DNA of 51,332 bases from CAZMCH01 sp964564735. GTDB taxonomy: Bacteria; Poribacteria; DTPJ01. The translations under genes were made by a program, and so were the position numbers. This document shows, piece after piece, positions 26,498-35,458 of the stretch. Where the stretch lies: contig CAZMCH010000020.1 in NCBI GenBank assembly GCA_964564735.1, positions 1-51,332 on the forward strand. Direction: 5' to 3'. The notes beneath the pieces were generated by a model. That model worked only from the letters and a program-made list of their open reading frames with translations, had not been told where the DNA came from and did no database searches. The number at the start of each line of letters is the position of its first letter. Position 1 is the first letter of the stretch.

Positions 26498-27304
26498 ATG
26501 AATATTAATAGAGCAAAAAATAAGTTATTTAATATATTAGAGTCAGATGCCGAAGGTGGTTTTTTAGGCAAGATTTTTGGTATATTTATCGTTACATTAA
26601 TATTTCTTAATGTTATTTTAGGGATATTAGAAACAGTAGAATCAATATATAAGAAAATACCTGTTTTTTTTAATATTTTTGAGGCATTTTCCGTAACAAT
26701 ATTTACTATTGAATATATATTACGTTTATGGAGTTGCACATCTCAATTAAAATATCAAAGACCTTTCAAAGGGCGAATTAAGTTTGCTCTTTCCCCATTA
26801 GCTGTTATAGATTTAATAAGTATCCTGCCATTTTATTTACCAATGATCATCAGCTTTGATTTACGATTTATGAGGGCATTACGTCTGTTCAGGATATTCC
26901 GTATAATGAAAATCGGAAGATACTTTGAATCTATAAGGCTTATTGGCGTGGTATTCGTTAAGAAAAAAGAAGAGCTTTTCATCACTGTTTTTATGGTTAT
27001 ATTATTGCTTTTGGTTGTTTCTTCTATAATGTATTATGTAGAGACAGAGGCGCAACCAAAGGCTTTTTCAAACATCCCAACTGCTATGTGGTGGGGAGTT
27101 GCAACACTAACGACTGTTGGATATGGTGATGTATATCCTGTTACGCCATTGGGAAAATTTCTTGGTGCGATAATTTCGCTTTTGGGTATAGGTATGTTTG
27201 CACTTCCAACAGGAATACTTGGTTCTGGATTTGTTGAGGAGCTTCAAGAGAGGAAAGCAAGATTAAAAAAGGCTTGCCCTCATTGTGGCAAAGACATTGA
27301 ATAG
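26498..27304 (+). CDS. Voltage-gated potassium channel (6-TM) with zinc-ribbon-like tail
   Basis: A 268-residue single-domain channel subunit. S1-S3 are followed by a voltage-sensor S4 with an Arg/Lys at every third position (RFMRALRLFRIFRIMKIGR, about residues 126-144). The pore helix and selectivity filter read TLTTVGYGD, with T206-V-G-Y-G-D211, the K+ signature. S6 contains the usual Gly and Pro hinge (LLGIGMFALPTGIL). It ends in a short charged helix and CPHCGKDIE, half of a zinc ribbon that could pair between subunits. No clear Shine-Dalgarno is seen before the ATG. Confidence 0.93.
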   Translation: MNINRAKNKLFNILESDAEGGFLGKIFGIFIVTLIFLNVILGILETVESIYKKIPVFFNIFEAFSVTIFTIEYILRLWSCTSQLKYQRPFKGRIKFALSPLAVIDLISILPFYLPMIISFDLRFMRALRLFRIFRIMKIGRYFESIRLIGVVFVKKKEELFITVFMVILLLLVVSSIMYYVETEAQPKAFSNIPTAMWWGVATLTTVGYGDVYPVTPLGKFLGAIISLLGIGMFALPTGILGSGFVEELQERKARLKKACPHCGKDIE

Positions 27305-27310
27305 TGACAA

Positions 27311-27353
27311 AAGGAGGCTTATGCTGAATCTTTTCAGCATAGAAAGAATATGA
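27311..27353 (+). promoter_or_regulatory. Leader with strong Shine-Dalgarno, hairpin and coupled 10-residue frame before the UroD-family gene
   Basis: A consensus AAGGAGG (27311-27317) lies 32 nt before the UroD-family ATG, too far to serve it directly. A perfect 8-bp hairpin (27321-27328 ATGCTGAA, 27333-27340 TTCAGCAT, loop TCTT) sits between. The same bases also encode a 10-residue frame, ATG 27321 (MLNLFSIERI), whose TGA overlaps ATG 27350. Either the hairpin brings the Shine-Dalgarno close, or the short peptide couples translation. Confidence 0.5.
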
Positions 27354-28330
27354 CATCAGCAGAAAGGTATCGTTTAACATTAGCTCATAAAGAACCCGAT
27401 CATATACCTATGAGAGATGATTTCTGGGGTGCAACAATAGATAACTGGAAGGCAGAAGGTTATCCGCCTGATGGAAAAGGAGTATGGGAATACTTCGGCT
27501 TTGATGGCTGGGCAGGCATTGGGGCGCATCTCTGGTTTCGTGATAATGAAAAGGAATATGATGTTGGTATACATAGCCGAAAAGACTGGGAGGAGTATAA
27601 ACACTTATATACATACTGCGATGCAAGGGTTGACTTTGATGGTGCATTAAAAATTTATGAAAGTTGCAGAAAAAATGACACTTTCTTAGTTTATGGTGGA
27701 GGCGCACTAGGTTTTGACCTTTGGCAAAATAGAGTCGGGATCAAGTATTTCCTTGAGTCCATGCTTGACGATCCTGAATGGATAAAAGACCTTTTCATGT
27801 CTAACGTTGATCTTAATATAGCAATTGTAGAAGAAATAACAGGAAAGGGCGTTGAGTTTGATGCAGCGATGTTTTATGACGATCTAGGATATAAGACGGG
27901 TCCGTTCTTTTCTGCAAAAATGTATCGCGAACAGCTTTTTCCTGCGCATAAGAAATTATGCGACTTTCTGCATAGCAAAAAAATGAAGGTTATTCTTCAT
28001 AGTTGCGGTGGTATTCGTCCATTTATGCCGATGCTGGTTGAGGCTGGTTTTGATTGCTTTGAGCCTTTGGAAGTTAAGGCAGGTATGGATTTAGTTGATT
28101 TGAAAAAGAATTTTGGCGAAGTCGTAACATTTATGGGTGGAATTGATGTCCGCGCTATGGCACATCCTGATCCAAAAGTCATTGAAGAAGAGATCAAAAC
28201 AAAAATACCAATAGCGAAAAAAGGCGGCGGATATATATTCCATTCCGATCATTCTGTTCCAAGCAATGTCAGTTTTCAGCAATATGAGCATGTGATCGAG
28301 TTAGCAAGACATTACGGAAAGAATTATTGA
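27350..28330 (+). CDS. Uroporphyrinogen decarboxylase-family protein (methyltransferase-like)
   Basis: A 326-residue TIM-barrel protein of the UROD/MetE-like family. The N-terminal segment MTSAERYRLTLAHKEPDHIP is typical of the non-haem branch. The motif LHSCGGIRPFM near residue 215 and the later FMGGIDVR block resemble the zinc-binding corrinoid methyltransferases of this superfamily, so haem synthesis is unlikely. No other haem genes are present. Close homologues often sit with sugar-catabolic genes, as the beta-helix protein and dehydrogenase downstream may be here. Substrate unknown. Confidence 0.85.
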   Translation: MTSAERYRLTLAHKEPDHIPMRDDFWGATIDNWKAEGYPPDGKGVWEYFGFDGWAGIGAHLWFRDNEKEYDVGIHSRKDWEEYKHLYTYCDARVDFDGALKIYESCRKNDTFLVYGGGALGFDLWQNRVGIKYFLESMLDDPEWIKDLFMSNVDLNIAIVEEITGKGVEFDAAMFYDDLGYKTGPFFSAKMYREQLFPAHKKLCDFLHSKKMKVILHSCGGIRPFMPMLVEAGFDCFEPLEVKAGMDLVDLKKNFGEVVTFMGGIDVRAMAHPDPKVIEEEIKTKIPIAKKGGGYIFHSDHSVPSNVSFQQYEHVIELARHYGKNY

Positions 28331-28336
28331 TAATAT

Positions 28337-28366
28337 TATGGGCTTATGAGTATATATAAGCCCATA
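28337..28366. terminator. Hairpin between the UroD-family and BatA-like genes
   Basis: TATGGGCTTAT (28337-28347) pairs perfectly with ATAAGCCCATA (28356-28366), an 11-bp stem with an 8-nt loop. The following sequence is A-rich rather than T-rich on the plus strand, so it is a weak terminator or an RNA-processing hairpin. Confidence 0.5.
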
Positions 28367-28399
28367 TAATAAAAAATATACATACTTTTTGGAGAAAAA

Positions 28400-30490
28400 A
28401 TGGGAATTATAAATCCTCTGATACTAATAGGAATACTTGCCGCAGGTATTCCTTTTTTAATACACCTTTGGAGTAAAAAAAGGGCAAAGATTATAGATTT
28501 TAGTAGCATCCAATTTCTGATGTCAATCAACCGAAGAAAATTCCGAAGGCTTAGATTAAGACAGATTCTTGTCCTTATTATGCGCATGCTGATAATTTTG
28601 TTTATTGTGATTGGGCTTGCCAGACCTGTCTTTAATAGCAGATGGGCAATGGCAACAGGTGGAAAAACAAAAAGAAGCATTGTTATTATCCTTGATAATT
28701 CATACAGCATGGGATATTCAAGCCTGCAGGGAATCCGATTTGATAAGGCAAAAGATTCGGCAAATAAAATAATTGATTCATTAAATTCAGGTGACAGCGT
28801 ATCATTGATATTTATGTCAGATACACCAAAAGTTGTTTTCAAGCGTTTGAATTCGAATATAAATCAAGTGAGAGATGCTATTAATAATTCGCAAATATCT
28901 CATAGAGGCACATCTGTTTTATCATCTATTCTTGAAGCGGAATCTCTGCTAAAAGATTCAAAAGACCCTCAAAAGCAAATTTATCTAATCACTGACCTTG
29001 CTGAAAATGGATGGCAGGAATGGAGACAAATTAGCAAAGATGAGCTTTCTGATGACGTTGAAATCTCAATTATAAAAATAGGTGATGATACAAAAGATAA
29101 TAAAGCTATAGAATCCATAACCATATCAAATGAATTTACAGGAGTCGGTATACCTGTTCAAATTACAGCAAAAATTAAGGGAAATAAAGGACAAACAATG
29201 GCAGAATTAATCGTTGATGATCAAAAGAAAGGAAAAGCAACGGTTGACGGTAACACAATTTCTTTTACCCATGTTTTCGATCAAAAAGGTTCGCGCTATG
29301 GTGAAATAAGGCTTACATCCGATAATTTGGTAATTGATGACGTTAGATATTTTGCCCTTGATGTTCTCGGTGGAATCAAGGTTCTTGTGGTAGGTAGCAA
29401 TAATCCATATATTAATCTAGCATTATCACCAGATGAATCATTATTGCAAACACCTTCAATACAAACTGACAATTGCACGATTGATGAATTAAACTCAAAA
29501 TCTCTTGATGGTTATAATATAGTTTTGCTCGTTGATTCACCAAGAATGACCGATATTGCACTTAGAAAACTAAAAGCGTTTAATGCTAATGGAGGTAATA
29601 TTATCATCTTTCTAGGAAAATCCATTATTCGTGATTGGTATAATAGCAATTTTGATTTACTTCCAGCAACATTAGGCAATAGGACGGATTTCTCACAGAA
29701 ACCACTAAAAATATCCAGATGGGACAATACTCACTCAATATTCAGCGTATTTCATGATGAAGGAACTGCAGGCTCATTAAAATCACCTGAAATATATTCT
29801 GCCTTTTCGCTAATCCCCAAACCAGATGCAAAGATAATTGCAAACTTTGGAGGAAATATACCTGCAATCTTGGAAAGTGGCTCTCAAAAGGGCAATATTG
29901 GCTTTGGAAAAGTAATCTTATTCAATCTTTCACCTGACCCAAAGGTCTCCGATCTGCCATTTAAACCAGCTTTTTTGCCATTAATGCAACAAACTGTATT
30001 TTATTTGCTTGCTAATAGTTATAATAACAATAGAAACTTGCTTGTAGGTGAAAAATATTCACAAAAAGTTGATGGAAAAATTGGTTCAATTCCATTAATT
30101 ACCGATCCAGAAAAAAACAATATTAAACCTATGGTTATCGAATCATCTGAGACAGGTTATTCTGAAATTAATCTTGATAATCTTGAGCTATCAGGTATAT
30201 ATAAATTAGAATATAACTTAAATGGAAAGGCACAGCGTGAATATTTTGCAGTAAATCTTGACACAACCACTGAATCCAATTTAACAACCGCAAAAGTGGA
30301 GGATGTAATAGCCAAACTCGGTTCTCAGATCAGGTTTATTTCTCCTGATGATATTATCAATGGTTCTGTTCAGACTGATACTCAAAGGGCTGATCTCTCA
30401 TCAAGATTTTTGATTCTAGCATTGTTACTGATGTTAATAGAAATTCCTCTTGCAAATCGCTATAAAATAAAAGAGCAAGAAGAATTATAA
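28400..30490 (+). CDS. BatA-domain / von Willebrand factor A membrane protein
   Basis: A 696-residue inner-membrane protein. The N-terminus is an aerotolerance BatA-type module: a first TM, HLWSKKRAKIIDFSSIQFL, and a second TM near 57-75. A VWA domain follows, with the MIDAS motif D99-x-S101-x-S103 (DNSYSM), a Thr in the HRGTSVLSS loop and a late Asp in LITDLAENG. The middle has an Ig-like stretch, then an alpha/beta segment (about 315-400), and a C-terminal TM ends in a positively charged tail. Full BatABCDE neighbours are absent. GGAG five bases upstream sets the start. A metal-dependent protein-binding scaffold role is inferred. Confidence 0.85.
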   Translation: MGIINPLILIGILAAGIPFLIHLWSKKRAKIIDFSSIQFLMSINRRKFRRLRLRQILVLIMRMLIILFIVIGLARPVFNSRWAMATGGKTKRSIVIILDNSYSMGYSSLQGIRFDKAKDSANKIIDSLNSGDSVSLIFMSDTPKVVFKRLNSNINQVRDAINNSQISHRGTSVLSSILEAESLLKDSKDPQKQIYLITDLAENGWQEWRQISKDELSDDVEISIIKIGDDTKDNKAIESITISNEFTGVGIPVQITAKIKGNKGQTMAELIVDDQKKGKATVDGNTISFTHVFDQKGSRYGEIRLTSDNLVIDDVRYFALDVLGGIKVLVVGSNNPYINLALSPDESLLQTPSIQTDNCTIDELNSKSLDGYNIVLLVDSPRMTDIALRKLKAFNANGGNIIIFLGKSIIRDWYNSNFDLLPATLGNRTDFSQKPLKISRWDNTHSIFSVFHDEGTAGSLKSPEIYSAFSLIPKPDAKIIANFGGNIPAILESGSQKGNIGFGKVILFNLSPDPKVSDLPFKPAFLPLMQQTVFYLLANSYNNNRNLLVGEKYSQKVDGKIGSIPLITDPEKNNIKPMVIESSETGYSEINLDNLELSGIYKLEYNLNGKAQREYFAVNLDTTTESNLTTAKVEDVIAKLGSQIRFISPDDIINGSVQTDTQRADLSSRFLILALLLMLIEIPLANRYKIKEQEEL

Positions 30491-30508
30491 AAACGGGGGG
30501 ATTAAAAA

Positions 30509-32311
30509 ATGGACGAAAAATCTGTTATTATGCCGAATGGTAATCCATTTAGTTTTTGGGATGATGTAACCAATTATACTCAAATTTATCATGTCGCTTG
30601 TGAAAACCCAAATGCGTCTGATGAAGCAACAGGAACAGAAGAACGTCCATTTGCTACTATAGGGCGCGCGGCTGAATTGTTAAAACCCGGTGAAAAGGTT
30701 GTTGTTCATAAGGGAGTTTATAGAGAATGTGTTTCCCCTAAATGTGGTGGAGAATCTCCAGACCGCATGATCGCTTATGAGTCTGCAGAGGGCGAAGAAG
30801 TCTTTATTAAAGGCTCGAATCTCTGGTCGCCTGAGTTTAAGCCTGCTGATGATTGGAATTTTGGCGGGGCAAAAGTCTGGATGGGTGAATTGCCAAAGGA
30901 ATGGTTTATCGGCTATAATCCTTTTATGACGATGAATTTTTCATCTGAATATACGACATTTACAAGGGATTGGTCTGATAGCGAGATAACGACATTCATG
31001 CTCAAGCGGGGCATGGTTTTTGCAAATAATAAGCCTTTGAAACAAGTTTTTCGATCAAGTGAGATGGCAAAATCAGACGGTGTCTTTTGGGCTGATCCGT
31101 CTGGATTAAAGCTATATATACGTCTCTGGAATGACGAAGACCCAAATGGAAAAGCGTTTGAGGTAACAGCAAGAGAGCAATGCTTTGCCCCAAATGGTGC
31201 TTATGGGTATATGCGTGTTTCAGGATTTCATTTTGAGCATTGCGCTGACGGAATACCTGTTCCACAAAGGGCAATGGTCAGCGCAGGATTGGGTCATCAC
31301 TGGATAATTGAGGATAATTATATAAAATGGGCTAATGCCTGCGGGATTGATGTTGGAAACGAATCTTGGCATCGAGTCAGGCATGAAAAAACAGAAACAT
31401 CCGGCGGTCATATCATAAGACGCAATCACGTTTCAGAATGTGGAATATGCGGAATCGAGGCCGTCGGCAATAACGCTAACTCATTGGTGGAAAATAACAC
31501 TGTTGAGCATATCGGAAGTATGAATATTGAGAGGATATGGGAATGTGGTGGCTTAAAATTCCATACATGCGACAGCGTTTTGATCCGTAATAACGTATTT
31601 CGCCATACTTATAATGCACCGGGCTTATGGCTTGATTATCTCAACAAAAATTGTCGCGTTACGGGTAATGTCTTTGCTGATATTGATAGCATACTTGGTG
31701 GGATTTATATTGAGGTTAGCCATGAGTTAAACGTTGTTGATCATAATATTCTTTGGGATATAAGAGGTGCCGGCAGATCAAGATCAGGTCCCGGCATAAA
31801 TGTTGATACAGGCGAGAAGTGTGTTGTTGCAAATAATCTTTTGGGAAAGATAAAAGATGGCTATGCTGTGTCAATCAGCCTGAATCAAAACGTAAGGGTT
31901 GTCGGTGGGCGTGTTGGGCTTTGCAGAAGGCATAAGGTTATGAATAATATCCTTGTCGGATGTCCAAAGCGGATAATGCTTTCTAGGATTGAAGATAATA
32001 AATCCGATAATAACCTTTTTGATAGCAGGGATGACGCAACTTCTCTTTGCATTGAGTATCCAGCACCGCAGGCTTTGGTCAATCTCTCTGCATGGCAAGA
32101 TTATTATTGGCTGGACAGTAACAGCAAACAAGCCCAAATTGAAGCGAATTTTGATCCTGAAACGCTGAAGCTTACACTCAAAATAGACGGGGAAACGCCA
32201 AAATGCAAGCCCATAGAAGAATTGCATGACTCGTCTGTTGATTATATAGGTGCTATTAGGATTGAGTCGGGAAAAAGTGAATATCAGATTGTTGCAGGGA
32301 AATTGGGATAG
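30509..32311 (+). CDS. Right-handed parallel beta-helix protein (DUF1565-like)
   Basis: A 600-residue protein. The N-terminal part carries the DUF1565-type opening ATGTEERPFATIGRAAELLKP near residue 41, typical of polysaccharide-acting beta-helix proteins. From about 230 to 500 it has repeated N-x-[IV] turns (IIEDNYIKWAN, IIRRNHVSECG, SLVENNTVEHIG, VLIRNNVFRHT) forming helix coils. No signal peptide is visible, which is odd for an extracellular lyase fold. GGGGGG eight bases upstream supports the start. A polysaccharide lyase or glycosidase is likely, but no catalytic set is recognised. Confidence 0.8.
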   Translation: MDEKSVIMPNGNPFSFWDDVTNYTQIYHVACENPNASDEATGTEERPFATIGRAAELLKPGEKVVVHKGVYRECVSPKCGGESPDRMIAYESAEGEEVFIKGSNLWSPEFKPADDWNFGGAKVWMGELPKEWFIGYNPFMTMNFSSEYTTFTRDWSDSEITTFMLKRGMVFANNKPLKQVFRSSEMAKSDGVFWADPSGLKLYIRLWNDEDPNGKAFEVTAREQCFAPNGAYGYMRVSGFHFEHCADGIPVPQRAMVSAGLGHHWIIEDNYIKWANACGIDVGNESWHRVRHEKTETSGGHIIRRNHVSECGICGIEAVGNNANSLVENNTVEHIGSMNIERIWECGGLKFHTCDSVLIRNNVFRHTYNAPGLWLDYLNKNCRVTGNVFADIDSILGGIYIEVSHELNVVDHNILWDIRGAGRSRSGPGINVDTGEKCVVANNLLGKIKDGYAVSISLNQNVRVVGGRVGLCRRHKVMNNILVGCPKRIMLSRIEDNKSDNNLFDSRDDATSLCIEYPAPQALVNLSAWQDYYWLDSNSKQAQIEANFDPETLKLTLKIDGETPKCKPIEELHDSSVDYIGAIRIESGKSEYQIVAGKLG

Positions 32312-32350
32312 AAATTCCAAGAATAATAAGAAATGAATTCTATATAAAAG

Positions 32351-33373
32351 ATGAAAACTGTTGTATTTACTGGTGCGGGAGAAGATTTAATATTAGAGGA
32401 AAAACCGATACCATCTCTTGAAGAAGGCGATGTATTGGTTAAAGTTGGTCTATGCGGGATATGCACATCTGACATCATGGCTCAAAGAGGCGATGCGTCT
32501 GATTATACTCCGCCAGTGGTTTTGGGGCATGAGATTGCTGGTATAATAACGGAAACAAGAAATAACATCTTTTCTGTTGGGCAAAAGGTGTCTGTCGATC
32601 CTGTTATGTCATGCGGAGTTTGCTATTATTGCAGACATGGCTTAGAGAAATTCTGCCCTGAAATATGCGGTATCGGACATGATTTTGATGGCGGATATGC
32701 AGAATATGTCAGGATACCCAAAAAACTTGCCGATAGTGGTGGATTGGCTATTGTGCCTGATGATGTGCCAATGGAAGAACTCGTATTCCTTGAGCCTTTG
32801 GCGACCTGTCTTGGTGCTATGCGTGAGATTCCTTTGGGCGATAATCTTGTAATATTGGGCGCAGGACCAATTGGACTGCTTTTCCTTCAGCTTGCAAAAC
32901 GCAACGGGACAAGGACAATCATATCAGAGCCTTTGAAGGATAGACGGGAATCGGCAAAGTTAATCGGTGCTGATGATGTGATTGATCCTGATACTGATGA
33001 TATTGTCCAGATAATCCGTGATCTGACAGATGGCATCGGGGCTGATGCGGTAATATCTGCAACAAATAACCCGGTTGTCATACCTGATATGTTTAAGATA
33101 TTACGAAGGGGCGGATATGCAAATTTTTTTGGGCTTTTCCCTGCAGGAACAGAAATCAAGATTGATGCAGAGCAATTACACTTCTCAGGTCATAAGATTT
33201 TGGCGTCATGGGCAATGACACGCAAAGACACAGCAGAAGCACAAAAAGAGATAGCTAAAAGATGGATGAATCTTAAATCAATATTGACTGGATTTTTCCC
33301 TCTCGATAAGCCTATGGAAGCTATTAATTACGTTATTAAACGGAAAGGACTCAAGGCAGTATTTGAGCCATAA
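32351..33373 (+). CDS. Zinc-dependent alcohol/polyol dehydrogenase (MDR family)
   Basis: A 340-residue medium-chain dehydrogenase of the sorbitol/threonine dehydrogenase type. Catalytic zinc residues are in GLCGICTSD and GHEIAG. The structural zinc site is CGVCYYCRHGLEKFC (C-x2-C-x2-C-x7-C). The NAD(P)-binding motif is LGAGPIGLLFLQLAK near 170. It probably oxidises a sugar alcohol or sugar to a ketone. Its stop overlaps the start of the UbiA-type gene. It follows the beta-helix gene by 39 nt, suggesting a shared carbohydrate pathway; the Shine-Dalgarno is weak. Confidence 0.93.
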   Translation: MKTVVFTGAGEDLILEEKPIPSLEEGDVLVKVGLCGICTSDIMAQRGDASDYTPPVVLGHEIAGIITETRNNIFSVGQKVSVDPVMSCGVCYYCRHGLEKFCPEICGIGHDFDGGYAEYVRIPKKLADSGGLAIVPDDVPMEELVFLEPLATCLGAMREIPLGDNLVILGAGPIGLLFLQLAKRNGTRTIISEPLKDRRESAKLIGADDVIDPDTDDIVQIIRDLTDGIGADAVISATNNPVVIPDMFKILRRGGYANFFGLFPAGTEIKIDAEQLHFSGHKILASWAMTRKDTAEAQKEIAKRWMNLKSILTGFFPLDKPMEAINYVIKRKGLKAVFEP

Positions 33374-34295
33374 AAAATCCAAAATAAAAGCATATCTTGA
33401 ACTAATTCGTTATCCTTTATTTACTATCCCGATTGTCTCTACATTGCCGGGAGTAGTGCTTGCAAGTAATGGGGCGATCACATGGAAGGGATACATCGCT
33501 ATTTTTATATGTATGATCGGCTATTTTAGCGGGATGATAAAAAACGATTATTTCCATAGCAAGACAGATGCAATCGTAAGTCCTGAAAAACCTATCCCAT
33601 CAGGTCGAATAAAAGGGAAAATCGCATTTTTTATTGCCTCTGGAATATATATATCATGTGTAATAACGGGCTTTTTGATGAATTATAAGGCAGGATTAAT
33701 CGTTATCCTGCTTATAATTATCTCTCACTTATATAATGCTATATTTAAGGGAAAAGGAATTCTTGGAAGCATCGTCCTTCCATTAGGTATTGCGACTATG
33801 AGCATATTTGGTGCGGTTGCGGTTTCGGGGAAAGTGCCATCAATGTTATGGTATGGTTTCTTTGGCGTGTTTCTTTATGATTTCGGAGCGCATATAGCGA
33901 CTACATTTAAGGATATTGAATTAGATCGGTCTGTTGGTATTGTTACAACACCGATACAAATAGGCGTTAAGCCTGCTTTGTTTTTATCCACAATAGCAAC
34001 CATTGGGGCATTTATTGTGTTTATCCTGCCTTATGCTCTTGGAAAGGCAGAACCGTATTATCTGATATGGGTTGGTATTGCTATCGGAGCAACTTTTGTA
34101 ACGAGATTCCCATTGCTTTTCAAACAGACTCAAGAAAACGGATATATAGCATTAAAAGGGGCTTTTATCAGCGAATTAGCCATATATCCATGTTTGATCG
34201 GAATTATATTTTCTATTAACACCACAACGTTAATAATCCTAATTCCGTTATTCCTGTCGTCTATTTTATTAGAAGCCTCTACTCAACGTGTATAA
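33363..34295 (+). CDS. UbiA-type prenyltransferase family membrane protein
   Basis: A 310-residue protein with about eight to nine TM segments. It carries both UbiA Asp-rich motifs in modified form: NDYFHSKTDA near 60 (the first Asp of the usual N-D-x-x-D replaced in spacing) followed by PEKPIPSGRI, and FKDIELDRSVGI near 182. UbiA enzymes transfer prenyl groups to aromatic or lipid acceptors. The only start is a TTG at 33363 overlapping the dehydrogenase end, with AAGG eight bases upstream, so translation is probably coupled. The substrate is unknown; the loose first motif leaves activity uncertain. Confidence 0.8.
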   Translation: MSHKKSKIKAYLELIRYPLFTIPIVSTLPGVVLASNGAITWKGYIAIFICMIGYFSGMIKNDYFHSKTDAIVSPEKPIPSGRIKGKIAFFIASGIYISCVITGFLMNYKAGLIVILLIIISHLYNAIFKGKGILGSIVLPLGIATMSIFGAVAVSGKVPSMLWYGFFGVFLYDFGAHIATTFKDIELDRSVGIVTTPIQIGVKPALFLSTIATIGAFIVFILPYALGKAEPYYLIWVGIAIGATFVTRFPLLFKQTQENGYIALKGAFISELAIYPCLIGIIFSINTTTLIILIPLFLSSILLEASTQRV

Positions 34296-34297
34296 AA

Positions 34298-34358
34298 AGA
34301 TTTTTCGCTTCGCTTAAAATGACAGCAAAATGTCACCTTGAACGAAGTGAATGGTCTT
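34298..34358. repeat. Palindromic intergenic repeat (CGCTTCGCTT...TGACA / TGTCAC...CGAAG)
   Basis: The left arm 34298-34325 (AGATTTTTCGCTTCGCTTAA...) and the right arm 34331-34358 (TGTCACCTTGAACGAAGTGA...) are imperfect inverted copies. It is the same repeat class as 15664-15688 and begins 2 nt after the UbiA stop, between converging genes. It may act as a terminator as well as a dispersed element. Confidence 0.65.
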
Positions 34359-34406
34359 CTTGAATTAATACAAAAATGTAATTTCCTAGACAATAAAAAC
34401 TCCTAA

Positions 34407-34595
34407 TCAAGGCTTCTTTACTTCTTTTTTTATATCCTCAACGAATCCCTGAACTATATCATCCATGCTGTTTTTTAATTCTTCTGCAAGTTCATATAAA
34501 GCAAATCCATAAGCACCCACCATTTTGGTAGATTTCTTTATAAATTCTCGCCTTTCATTATCGGGTTCAATAGTCTTTTTTTGTCCCTTTTTCAT
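34407..34595 (-). CDS. 62-residue microprotein with twin-arginine-like motif
   Basis: A small protein with ERREFIKKSTK at residues 14-24, very like the Tat signal S-R-R-x-F-[LI]-K-K. Only a short hydrophobic stretch (MVGAYGFALY) follows, and then an acidic/basic amphipathic helix to the end (about 35-62). No mature domain follows, so it is either a free-standing Tat-anchored peptide or a degenerate remnant. Its ATG overlaps the stop of the upstream TIM-barrel gene (ATGA), which argues it is translated. Function unknown. Confidence 0.55.
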   Translation of the reverse strand: MKKGQKKTIEPDNERREFIKKSTKMVGAYGFALYELAEELKNSMDDIVQGFVEDIKKEVKKP

Positions 34596-35428
34596 CCTTT
34601 TTTTACACCTGCCAATTCGAATGCTTTATTCACTGTTTCATAAGATATTTCAGCGACTTCAAGGGGATCATATCCTTCTTTTGTCCATACCATTGCGCTA
34701 ACCTCAACGGTTATATAATCCGTCCAACCTGCTTCTTTCATTGCTTTTATATATTCATTGCAGTCTAATTCGCCTTTACCAAGAGGAACAAGCTCAAATC
34801 CGTTTTCCTTTATTATTGCGTCTGTAACGTGAGTATGTGCGGTATATGGCAGAAGTGCATTAACCGCTTCTGTTATCTTTTCTTTTGCAAGGAATAGATG
34901 AACTATATCAAAATGCAGTTTCACAAAAGGATTATCAAGAATTTTCATCAGCCAGATTGCTCGTTCAGACCTATCAACCATAGCGTTTACATGTGGTTCT
35001 ACCGCAATTATTGCATCATATCTATCTGCAACTTTGGCATAATCATCAATCAAGCGTGCTAGGTTATCTCGCTTTGCTTCCCACATACTGCTATTACCGC
35101 CTGAGCCTGTACTTATTATGATCTTTCTTTCTATTCCAAGATCATTAGCAATTTCAATGACTTGCTTTGTTAGATCAAGCCTTTTTAGATGCGCATTTTT
35201 ATCATCTGTCAAGACAGAGCCAAGCATAAGAAAGCCCGGAACCTCAAAGCGAAGTTCATTCAGAACATCTTTCATGATTTTTCGTTGTGATAAATCAAAG
35301 CTATCTGGCATAATATGTTTTGGGCTGATGGCGATCTCTACACCCTCATAGCCGATTTCCGCCATCATACGAATTGAATCTTCATGGGACATCATTGGAG
35401 TAGCATAAGTTCCATAAGCAATTTTCAT
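34592..35428 (-). CDS. Sugar phosphate isomerase/epimerase (xylose isomerase-like TIM barrel)
   Basis: A 278-residue TIM-barrel protein of the same superfamily as the 7992-8849 gene but clearly divergent. The opening MKIAYGTYATPMMSHE and IGYEGVEIAI are typical. Metal ligands are likely in IAVEPHVNAMV, LHFDIVHL and THVTDAI, with VEVSAMVW at the end. AGGA eight bases upstream supports the start. It follows the MBL-ThuA fusion by 30 nt and is coupled to the Tat-motif microprotein. Substrate unknown. Confidence 0.85.
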   Translation of the reverse strand: MKIAYGTYATPMMSHEDSIRMMAEIGYEGVEIAISPKHIMPDSFDLSQRKIMKDVLNELRFEVPGFLMLGSVLTDDKNAHLKRLDLTKQVIEIANDLGIERKIIISTGSGGNSSMWEAKRDNLARLIDDYAKVADRYDAIIAVEPHVNAMVDRSERAIWLMKILDNPFVKLHFDIVHLFLAKEKITEAVNALLPYTAHTHVTDAIIKENGFELVPLGKGELDCNEYIKAMKEAGWTDYITVEVSAMVWTKEGYDPLEVAEISYETVNKAFELAGVKKG

Positions 35429-35458
35429 AGTCTTATTCCTAATCTTTTGATATTCATA

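Noticed and set aside
27350..28330. hemE (haem biosynthesis)
   Set aside because: The N-terminal segment and the HSCGG motif fit the methyltransferase-like branch of the family, and no haem genes are nearby.
28400..30490. Complete Bat aerotolerance operon
   Set aside because: Only one BatA-domain protein is present; no MoxR ATPase, DUF58 or BatB-E genes flank it.
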